DNA of 64,000 bases from Streptomyces aculeolatus (lineage in GTDB: Bacteria > Actinomycetota > Actinomycetes > Streptomycetales > Streptomycetaceae): positions 62,001 through 126,000 of the forward strand of contig NZ_JAINRD010000009.1 in NCBI RefSeq assembly GCF_020400605.1. Direction: 5' to 3'. The first letter of the stretch is position 1, and each line of letters starts with the position of its first letter. Below the pieces are notes generated by a model. The model searched no databases. It was not told where the DNA came from and worked only from the letters and a program-made list of their open reading frames with translations. Position numbers and translations under genes: made by a program. This document shows, one piece after another, positions 57,738 to 64,000 of the stretch.

Positions 57738-60289
57738 GCGGCACCCGCGCGTCGCTGCGGCTGAGCATGGCCGGGCTGCGCACGCACAAGCGGCGGTTCG
57801 CCGGCACGTTCTTCGCCGTGCTCCTCGGCGTCGCGTTCCTCGGGGGCACCCTCGTCATGGGGGACACCCTGAGGTCCAGCTTCGACGCCATGTTCGGCCG
57901 CGCCACCAGCGGTACGGACGCGGTGGTGCGCGGCGACGACATGATCACCACGCCCGGCGAGTCGTTCGGCACCCGGCGGACCGTCCCCACGGAACTGGCG
58001 GACGAGATCGCGGGGATGCCGGGCGTCGCCGCGGCCGAGCCCCGTATCGAGGGCCCCGGCCAACTCCTCGACAAGGACGGCGAGCCGGTGGGCGGCGGGG
58101 GCCCTCCGACCCTGGCCGGCAACTGGATCGCCGACGAGGACCTGAACTCGTACCAGATCGCCGAGGGCCGCGCGCCCGAGCGTTCCGGTGAGGCGGTCGT
58201 CAACCGGGGCGCCGCGAGCGACGCCGGCCTCGGGATCGGCGACACCACGACCGTGCGCACCCCCGACCCGCTGAAGGTGACGATCGTCGGGATCTCCACC
58301 TTCGGCGGCGAGGACGCCATGGGCCAGACCAGCTTCACGGCGCTGACCCGGGCGGACGCGGAGAAGTACCTGACGGCCGAGCCGGGCCGGGCCACCAGCA
58401 TCCAGGTCCGCGCGGGCCCGGGGCAGAGCCAGGCCGAGCTGGTCGACTCCCTGTCCCCGGTCCTGCCCGACGGCATCGAGGCCGTCACCGGGCAGGAGGT
58501 CACCGAGGAGAACCAGGACCAGATCGCGGGCCAGTTCCTCAGCGGCTTCACCGCCGGCCTGCTCGGCTTCGCGGGCGTGGCCATGCTGGTCGCGACGTTC
58601 AGCATCTACAACACGTTCGCGATCGTCGTCGCCCAGCGCACCCGCGACAACGCCCTGCTCCGCGCGCTCGGCGCCACCCGGCGCCAGGTCGTGGGCCAGA
58701 CGATGGCCGAGGCCCTGGTCGTCGCCGTGCTCGCCTCGCTCGTCGGCCTCGCCGGCGGCGTGGGAATCGCGGCCGGGCTCCAGGCGCTGTTCCCGGCGGT
58801 CGGCTTCCCCTTCCCCGACGGCGACCTGGTGATCAGCGGGCTGTCGCTCGTGCTGCCGTTCGCCACCGGCGTCGTGGTGTGCCTGGCCTCCGCGCTGGCG
58901 CCGGCGGTCCGCGCCGGCCGCACGTCGCCGCTGGCGGCGCTGCGCGAGACGGCCGTGGACGACTCCGGCTCCTCGCGGGTACGGGCCGTCGTCGGCGGCG
59001 TGCTCACCGCCGCGGGCGCCGCGTTCACGGTGTACGGCGCGTCCTCCGGCCCGTCGGTGATGCTGACGGTCGCCGGCGCGGTGGTCACCCTCGCCGCGTT
59101 CGTGGTGCTGGGCCCGGTGGCGTCCTCGTACGCCGTACGGATCCTCGGCGCCCCGCTGCGCCGCATGAACGGCCGCCTGGCCAGGCGCAACGCGCTGCGC
59201 AGCCCGAAGCGCACCGCGGCCACCGCGACCGCGCTGATGATCGGCGTCGCCGTGGTGTCCCTGTTCACGGTCTTCGGCGCCTCGCTGAAGTCCACGATGG
59301 ACCAGACCGTCTCGCGCGCCTTCGCCGGTGACGTGGCGGTGCGGGTGCCGGCCTTCGGGCCGGAGAGCGGTGCGCTGAGCCCGAAGGTCGCCCCGGCGGT
59401 CGCGGAACTGCCGGAGGTCGAGCACGCGCTCGGCCTGGGCGCCGGCGTGGCCCGGGTGGAGGGCGACGGGCGGGCGCTGACCGTCACCGATCCCGGGCGG
59501 ATGGGCGACGTGCTGGACCTCGGCGCGGTCCGGGGCAGTCTGTCGGACCTGGGCACGGACGGGGTCGCGGTCTCCGGGAGCGAGGCGGACGACCACGGCT
59601 GGAAGGTCGGCAGCACCGCGGACTTCACCTTCACCGACGGCGAGAAGCAGGCGTTCACCGTACGGGCCGTCTACGACCGGGCGGACCTGGCCGGCGACTA
59701 CGTCCTCACCCGCGAGGCGTGGGAGCCGCACCGGATGCAGGACTCCGACTCGCTGGTCGCGGTCGCGTTCAGGGACGGCGTGGCCGAGGCGGACGGCAAG
59801 GCGGCGGTGGAGGGGGTCGCCGAGCGGTACGGCAACCCGGAGGTGCAGACGCGGGACGAGTTCGCCGAGTCCTCGGCGGCGGGCGTCGACATGATGCTCA
59901 CGCTGGTCTACGCACTGCTGGCGCTCGCCGTGCTCATCGCCCTGCTGGGCATCGCCAACACCCTGACCCTCGCCGTGCACGAGCGGACCCGCGAACTGGG
60001 CCTGCTCCGCGCGGTCGGCCAGACCAGGTCGCAGCTGCGCGCGATGGTCCGGTGGGAGTCGGTGCTCGTCGCCGCCTTCGGCACGGCGGGCGGGCTGACG
60101 CTCGGCGCGTTCCTCGGCTGGGCCATGACGAAGGCCACGGACTCCTCGGGCGACGGGGTGTTCACGGTGCCGCCGGCGCAACTGGCGATCGTGGCCCTGG
60201 TCGGCGTCACGGCGGGAGCCCTGGCGGCCTGGCGGCCGTCCCGGCGCGCGGCGAAGCTGGACGTCCTGGGCGCGATCGCCACGGAGTGA
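57734..60289 (+). CDS. FtsX-like ABC permease with two FtsX domains
   Basis: 851 residues from ATG 57734, overlapping the ATPase stop. One N-terminal helix (FAGTFFAVLLGVAFLGGTLVMG), a large extracellular domain (residues 45-270), an FtsX block of three helices with the coupling motif QRTRDNALLRALGATRRQVV, a central fused pair of helices, a second extracellular domain (residues 530-710) and the second FtsX block (ERTRELGLLRAVGQTRSQLRAMV). The plan is that of mechanotransmission exporters. A very long hairpin follows. The substrate is not known; resistance or lipoprotein handling are both possible. Confidence 0.93.
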   Translation: MSGTRASLRLSMAGLRTHKRRFAGTFFAVLLGVAFLGGTLVMGDTLRSSFDAMFGRATSGTDAVVRGDDMITTPGESFGTRRTVPTELADEIAGMPGVAAAEPRIEGPGQLLDKDGEPVGGGGPPTLAGNWIADEDLNSYQIAEGRAPERSGEAVVNRGAASDAGLGIGDTTTVRTPDPLKVTIVGISTFGGEDAMGQTSFTALTRADAEKYLTAEPGRATSIQVRAGPGQSQAELVDSLSPVLPDGIEAVTGQEVTEENQDQIAGQFLSGFTAGLLGFAGVAMLVATFSIYNTFAIVVAQRTRDNALLRALGATRRQVVGQTMAEALVVAVLASLVGLAGGVGIAAGLQALFPAVGFPFPDGDLVISGLSLVLPFATGVVVCLASALAPAVRAGRTSPLAALRETAVDDSGSSRVRAVVGGVLTAAGAAFTVYGASSGPSVMLTVAGAVVTLAAFVVLGPVASSYAVRILGAPLRRMNGRLARRNALRSPKRTAATATALMIGVAVVSLFTVFGASLKSTMDQTVSRAFAGDVAVRVPAFGPESGALSPKVAPAVAELPEVEHALGLGAGVARVEGDGRALTVTDPGRMGDVLDLGAVRGSLSDLGTDGVAVSGSEADDHGWKVGSTADFTFTDGEKQAFTVRAVYDRADLAGDYVLTREAWEPHRMQDSDSLVAVAFRDGVAEADGKAAVEGVAERYGNPEVQTRDEFAESSAAGVDMMLTLVYALLALAVLIALLGIANTLTLAVHERTRELGLLRAVGQTRSQLRAMVRWESVLVAAFGTAGGLTLGAFLGWAMTKATDSSGDGVFTVPPAQLAIVALVGVTAGALAAWRPSRRAAKLDVLGAIATE

Positions 60290-60313
60290 CCTGCGGTCCG
60301 CACGTCCGGCGTG

Positions 60314-60359
60314 GCGGTGGCCCCGTCCGGCTCCCACGGGAGCCGGACGGGGCCACCGC
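60314..60359 (+). terminator. 22-bp terminator of the SHOCT-ABC-FtsX operon
   Basis: A perfect stem of up to 22 bp (60314-60335 with 60338-60359); in practice the tip opens to a CACG loop. It lies 25 bases after the permease stop. Confidence 0.85.
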
Positions 60360-60818
60360 GTCGCAGTGCCGCGGGGCCGCAACGACCTCCGGGAGCGCGA
60401 CGGCGCGCGTGCGCAAGTATCGGCCGCCCGCCGCCCGCCGCCCGCCGCCCGCCGCCCGCCGCGTGGCGGTCCGGACAGGCCGTGCGCCGGCACCGGCCGT
60501 CGCGGCCCGCGGGGCACGTCGGGGCCGGGCGAAGGGCCGTCGCCGTACGGCGAGGTCCCGGCGGCGTGCATGGCGGTCCGGCGGCGGTGGCGCGCAGGCG
60601 GTATGTCTGCTCCGGCTCTGCGCCCGTACCTCCGCCTCCGGTCCGCGCGGAGCGTCTCCGCAGGCGGAGCCGGCCGGCCGGACGCCGCGTGGCCACCGTC
60701 CTGCTCCGGGGCCGGAGGCCGGCACGCCGCAGCACCGCACCGCACTCGTCCGCCCCGGTCCGCGGCGCCGGCCGCGGTGTGCCCGTACGTCCGCCTCCGC
60801 CTCCGCGGAGCGGGAACG
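60360..60818. other. Gene-free GC-rich region with internal repeats
   Basis: 459 bases between the exporter terminator and the end of a minus-strand gene. It contains five tandem CCGCCCG units (60424-60458) and two diverged copies of a 32-33-base sequence at about 60622-60654 and 60781-60812. No reading frame has a start site or coding character I would support. Confidence 0.5.
60424..60458. repeat. Tandem 7-base repeat, five copies
   Basis: CCGCCCG occurs five times head to tail without interruption, followed by a partial unit. It is a simple-sequence tract likely to vary in copy number. Confidence 0.85.
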
Positions 60819-61160
60819 TCAGCCGAAGTGCGCCGCTCCGCCCGCCTGGCCGCGCGCAGCGCGTACCGCTTCGAGGAAGTCGCCCGCCGCCTTCTCGCCC
60901 GACTCCTCGTTCCTGCCCCGTTCGCCCGTCAGCGTCAGGACGTACTGCCTGCCGTTGACCGACGCCAGCGCGCGGTCGCCGCGGCCGAACCACGGCCGGG
61001 CCGCACGCACCTCCGCCACCGGGGCGCTGTCGATCTGGGTGCCGTAGCTGGTGAGCAACTCCAGCCGGCCGTCCTTGATATGCACCTGCCCCGCCCGGGT
61101 GAGCGAGCGCAACCAGCGCCCGATCCGCACCCCGCGAGCCGTGTACTCCGTCTCCGCCAC
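60819..61160 (-). CDS. Conserved hypothetical protein
   Basis: 113 residues from GTG 61160, with GGAGG six bases upstream, which is much better supported than longer starts. The sequence GVRIGRWLRSLTRAGQVHIKDGRLELLTSYGTQIDSAPVAEVRAARPWF then VNGRQYVLTLT has the strand pattern of a small beta-rich (PH-like) domain. The tail is Gly/Ala-rich. I recall similar Streptomyces proteins but no function. It is divergent from the PLP-dependent enzyme gene across a 150-base gap. Confidence 0.75.
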   Translation of the reverse strand: MAETEYTARGVRIGRWLRSLTRAGQVHIKDGRLELLTSYGTQIDSAPVAEVRAARPWFGRGDRALASVNGRQYVLTLTGERGRNEESGEKAAGDFLEAVRAARGQAGGAAHFG

Positions 61161-61298
61161 GCCGACCCTCCTCGGCTCCCCCACAGCGCTCCCCCTGGAG
61201 CGATGAGCGCGCATGGGCGGCACCCCCCGCGACCGCGGGCGGTACCAGCACTCCTGCCAGTGTGCCCACGACCGGCCGAGGTGGCCAGAGGCCCCGCA

Positions 61299-61304
61299 TA
61301 TGAT
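61299..61304 (+). promoter_or_regulatory. -10 element of a leaderless transcript
   Basis: TATGAT lies six bases before GTG 61311, the spacing expected when transcription starts at the first base of the start codon. No ribosome binding site is visible. The -35 is weak. Confidence 0.55.
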
Positions 61305-61310
61305 CGGGGC

Positions 61311-62453
61311 GTGAGCGCCAGCGCACCATCCCCGGCCGCCGCCCCCGGCGGCGCCCTCCCCACCCTCGACGTCGACCGCAGCGACCCGGACGCGCGCGCC
61401 TGGCTGCAGGAGGCCGTCCGGAAGGTGCAGGCCGACGCCAACCGCACCGCCGACACCCACCTGCTCCGCTTCCCACTGCCCGAGCGCTGGGGCATCGACC
61501 TGTATCTCAAGGACGAGTCCACGCACCCCACCGGCAGCCTCAAGCACCGCCTCGCGCGCTCGCTCTTCCTCTACGGCCTCTGCAACGGCTGGATCCGCCG
61601 CGGCAAGCCCGTCATCGAGGCGTCCTCCGGCTCCACCGCCGTCTCCGAGGCGTACTTCGCCGACCTCATCGGCGTGCCCTTCATCGCGGTGATGCCGCGC
61701 ACCACCAGCAGCGAGAAGACCCGCCTCATCGAGTTCCACGGCGGCACCTGCCACCTGGTGGACGACCCGCGGACGGTGTACGAGGAGTCCGCCCGGCTGG
61801 CCGAGGAGACCGGCGGCCACTACATGGACCAGTTCACCTACGCCGAGCGGGCGACCGACTGGCGCGGCAACAACAACATCGCCGAGTCGATCTACACCCA
61901 ACTGCGCCTGGAGCGCTTCCCCGAGCCCGCCTGGATCGTCGCCACCGCCGGCACCGGCGGCACGTCGGCCACCATCGCCCGCTACGTGCGCTACCTCCAG
62001 TACGACACCCGCGTCTGCGTCGCCGACCCGGAGAACTCCTGCTTCTTCGCCGGCTGGGAGAGCGGCGACCCGGACGTCACCGTCGACCGCGGCTCACGCA
62101 TCGAGGGCATCGGCCGCCCCCGCATGGAGCCCAGCTTCCTGCCCGCCGCCATCGACCGGATGATGAAGGTCCCCGACGCGGCCACGGTCGCGGCGGTACG
62201 CGCCCTGGAGCGGGGCATCGGCCGCCGCGCGGGCGGCTCGACCGGCACCGGGCTGTGGAGTGCGCTGAAGATCGTCGGGGAGATGGTCGCCGAGGGCAGG
62301 GGCGGCAGCGTCGTCACGCTGATCTGCGACCCGGGCGACCGCTACCTCGACAAGTACTACTCCGACGACTGGCTCGCCGGGCAGGGCCTCGACATCGGCC
62401 CGTACGCCGCGCACCTCGACGCCTTCCTCGCCACCGGCCGCTGGTCCTGCTGA
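61311..62453 (+). CDS. PLP-dependent cysteine synthase family protein
   Basis: 380 residues from GTG 61311, probably leaderless. The PLP-binding Lys78 lies in PTGSLKHRLA; the substrate loop is ASSGSTAVSEAYFA; the phosphate-binding Gly loop is ATAGTGGTSATIARYVR. The final SVVTLICDPGDRYLDKYYSDDWL ends the fold as in CysK-like enzymes. It belongs to the longer actinobacterial subgroup, which includes cysteine desulfhydrase-type proteins. The reaction (synthesis or breakdown of cysteine) cannot be decided from sequence. A hairpin separates it from the convergent DeoR gene. Confidence 0.9.
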   Translation: MSASAPSPAAAPGGALPTLDVDRSDPDARAWLQEAVRKVQADANRTADTHLLRFPLPERWGIDLYLKDESTHPTGSLKHRLARSLFLYGLCNGWIRRGKPVIEASSGSTAVSEAYFADLIGVPFIAVMPRTTSSEKTRLIEFHGGTCHLVDDPRTVYEESARLAEETGGHYMDQFTYAERATDWRGNNNIAESIYTQLRLERFPEPAWIVATAGTGGTSATIARYVRYLQYDTRVCVADPENSCFFAGWESGDPDVTVDRGSRIEGIGRPRMEPSFLPAAIDRMMKVPDAATVAAVRALERGIGRRAGGSTGTGLWSALKIVGEMVAEGRGGSVVTLICDPGDRYLDKYYSDDWLAGQGLDIGPYAAHLDAFLATGRWSC

Positions 62454-62462
62454 CCGCCCCAA

Positions 62463-62481
62463 CGGCCCGGCGGCCGGGCCG
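62463..62481. terminator. Hairpin between cysteine synthase-like and DeoR genes
   Basis: CGGCCCGG and CCGGGCCG pair across CGG, between convergent genes. Confidence 0.55.
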
Positions 62482-62493
62482 GCCGCCCGCTCC

Positions 62494-63315
62494 TCAGCCG
62501 TCCGCCGGCTCCTGCGGCTCGCCGGCGACCACGACCTCCGGCAGGTGCTCCGCCATCTCCGCGCGCGCCTCCGGGCGCACCCCGGGGTCCGTGACCAGCG
62601 CGTCGACCGCTTCCAGCGAGGCGAACGAACTCAGGCCCACCGTGCCCCACTTGGTGTGGTCCGCGACCACCACGACCCGGCGCGCCGCCCGCACCAGGTG
62701 CCGGTTCGTCTCCGCCTCGGCCAGGTTCGGCGTGGAGAGGCCGGCCTGCACCGATATGCCGTGCACCCCGATGAACAGCACGTCGAAGTGGAGCGTGCGG
62801 ATCGCCTGGTCCGTCACCGGGCCGACCAGCGAATCCGACGGCGTACGCACCCCGCCGGTCAGCACCACCGTCGCGCCGCGCGCCCCCGGCTGCTGCGCCG
62901 CGTAGAACACGTCGGCGACGCGCACCGAGTTGGTGACCACCGTCAGGTCCGGCACCTCCACCAGATGCCGCGCCAGGGCGAACGTCGTCGTCCCGCCGGA
63001 GAGGGCGATGGCCGCGCCCGGCGCCACCATCTGCGCCGCCGCGCGGGCGATCTCCTCCTTCGCGCCCGTCTCCCGGGACGACTTGGCCTCGAAGCCCGGC
63101 TCGTGCGTGCTCGCCTCGGCGAGCGGGACCGCACCGCCGTGCACCTTCTCCACGACCCCCTGGCGCGCGAGCGCGTCGAGGTCGCGCCTGATGGTCATGT
63201 CCGAGACGTTCAGCCGGCGCGTCAGCTCGTTCACCCGCACCCCGCCGCGGCGCCGCACCTCGTCCAGGATGAGGGCCCGGCGCTGCTCCGCGAGCAGGTT
63301 CTGGTTGTCGCTCAC
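62494..63315 (-). CDS. DeoR/GlpR-family transcriptional regulator
   Basis: 273 residues from GTG 63315. The N-terminal HTH is RRRGGVRVNELTRRLNVSDMTIRRDLDAL, followed by the family VEKVHGGAV turn. The C-terminal sensor domain shows AIALSGGTTTFALARHL, VVTNSVRVADV, GVHGISVQAGLSTPNLAEAETNRHLV and VVVADHTKWGTVGLSSFA, the DeoRC phosphosugar-binding fold. It likely represses a sugar-phosphate pathway. No target operon is adjacent: the upstream neighbour is a divergent membrane protein gene. Confidence 0.94.
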   Translation of the reverse strand: MSDNQNLLAEQRRALILDEVRRRGGVRVNELTRRLNVSDMTIRRDLDALARQGVVEKVHGGAVPLAEASTHEPGFEAKSSRETGAKEEIARAAAQMVAPGAAIALSGGTTTFALARHLVEVPDLTVVTNSVRVADVFYAAQQPGARGATVVLTGGVRTPSDSLVGPVTDQAIRTLHFDVLFIGVHGISVQAGLSTPNLAEAETNRHLVRAARRVVVVADHTKWGTVGLSSFASLEAVDALVTDPGVRPEARAEMAEHLPEVVVAGEPQEPADG

Positions 63316-63519
63316 GCCGTCCGCCCTTCGTCCCGGGGTCGCTTGTCCGGGTCATCCTCCCATGCGGGTACGACACGCGGCCGCGGGTGTTCGCCCACCG
63401 GGGGGCGCCCGCGTCACGATTCTGCTTCGCCTCCCGCGGGGGAAGCTGTACGGGACGGCCGATCCCGGGATGCTGGTCACTCGGCACTGACCGCAGGACG
63501 GCACGGGGGGCGAGAGGGC

Positions 63520-64000
63520 ATGCAGCCGGAGGCGCTGAGCGCCAGGGGGCGCACACCGCTGGGCAAGGCGGACGGATCGGCCGGCAGGGGCGGCGGGGCG
63601 CAGCCGGCGCTGGAGTTGCTGGTCCACGGGGTGGGCGGGGCCACCCCGGAGGAGATGCTGGGGGACCCGCGCACGGAGTTGGTCACCGGCGACCGCACGG
63701 CCGGCATCCACCGCCGCAGGGACGACGTCCGGGCGGAGGAGCCGGAAGCCGAGCCGGCTGGGGGGCCGGCGGAGGAGGGGGCCGGGGACGGGCGCGGGGA
63801 AGGCGGCGGATCCCGTACGGAGCCGGTGCAGGAGGCGTACTGCTGGTCGAACCTCACCTCGGGCAACGGCGCCCGCGCGCTGTGGCTCGTCCTGCTCCCG
63901 TTCATGATCGCCAACCTCGTGCACTGGATGCGCCCCGCGGCTCCCTCCGGGCACCGCGCCCACCGGGCGTACGACGTGCTGGTGCGGATCTTCGCGCTCA
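63520..64000 (+). CDS. Conserved membrane protein, N-terminal part (runs off window)
   Basis: 160 residues are visible from ATG 63520, with GGGGGGCGAGAGG upstream; the gene continues past the right edge. It begins with a hydrophilic region that contains LELLVHGVGGATPEEMLGDPRTELVTGDRTAGIHRRR, a pattern resembling an alpha/beta-hydrolase-like start. An acidic Gly-rich stretch and YCWSNLTSGNGARALWLVLLPFMIANLVHWM with a membrane helix follow. I know such proteins from Streptomyces as large, conserved, uncharacterised membrane proteins. Function unknown. Confidence 0.75.
   Translation, partial: MQPEALSARGRTPLGKADGSAGRGGGAQPALELLVHGVGGATPEEMLGDPRTELVTGDRTAGIHRRRDDVRAEEPEAEPAGGPAEEGAGDGRGEGGGSRTEPVQEAYCWSNLTSGNGARALWLVLLPFMIANLVHWMRPAAPSGHRAHRAYDVLVRIFAL

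Noticed and set aside
60424..60458. CRISPR-like repeats
   Set aside because: Units are seven bases, head to tail, with no spacers and no cas genes nearby.
1..64000. Mobile elements, phage or defence systems
   Set aside because: No transposase, integrase, restriction-modification, toxin-antitoxin or nuclease genes were recognised on either strand, and no att-like duplications flank a tRNA.

Overview
The window is from a high-GC actinomycete, almost certainly Streptomyces or a close relative. Evidence: very GC-rich coding sequence with many GTG starts (and one TTG), leaderless promoters, a two-domain geosmin synthase, several Streptomyces-type DUF families (DUF5134, DUF6332, DUF6421, DUF6986), and sugar ABC importers without their own ATPase. 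It reads as ordinary chromosome. I found no rRNA, tRNA, CRISPR array, transposase, integrase or phage genes, and no secondary-metabolite cluster beyond the single geosmin gene.

Layout. 1-9.7 kb: a truncated Asp-box protein, a divergent DUF305 lipoprotein / LVIVD-repeat pair, an autoregulated TetR gene, a DUF402-nucleotidyltransferase pair, a HAD-PAP2 coupled pair, an M56-type protease with DUF5134, and a glycerophosphodiester phosphodiesterase. 9.7-15.5 kb: a tightly coupled DUF6421-SDR-threonine aldolase operon, then a transglutaminase-like protein, a B3/B4-domain protein and a PlsC-type acyltransferase. 15.6-24.3 kb: a thioredoxin-like protein, etfBA with an operator-like site, a membrane protein, an HxlR-MFS divergon, a DUF6986 aldolase-like protein and a DrrAB-type exporter with a hairpin over its ribosome binding site.

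24.4-33.5 kb is a sugar-use region: FAH-family enzyme, LacI regulator, ROK kinase, secreted GH27 alpha-galactosidase, and a divergent sugar importer (binding protein and two permeases; the ATPase is presumably a shared MsiK). A secreted galactosidase facing an importer suggests extracellular cleavage of alpha-galactosides followed by uptake. 33.9-43.2 kb: a TmrB-like/NUDIX fusion, a secreted protein with a sortase, an M20 peptidase, a geranylgeranyl-reductase-family flavoprotein, a deazaflavin-dependent oxidoreductase divergent from a TetR gene across an array of operator-like boxes, and a NarL-type two-component pair. 43.3-53 kb: geosmin synthase, a CitB-type response regulator divergent from tctCBA, a MarR gene, and an MFS-ROK divergon whose two leaderless promoters overlap.

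53-64 kb: a reductase-family protein, an XRE/TPR regulator with a TTA codon, two small membrane proteins, an ABC/FtsX export operon headed by a SHOCT protein, a hypothetical protein, a PLP-dependent cysteine synthase-like enzyme, a DeoR regulator and the start of a conserved membrane protein. Convergent gene pairs are commonly separated by long GC-rich hairpins. No complete novel defence or biosynthetic system is evident. The least described items are the DUF6421 operon, the TmrB/NUDIX fusion with a degenerate P-loop, and several unusual regulatory arrangements.
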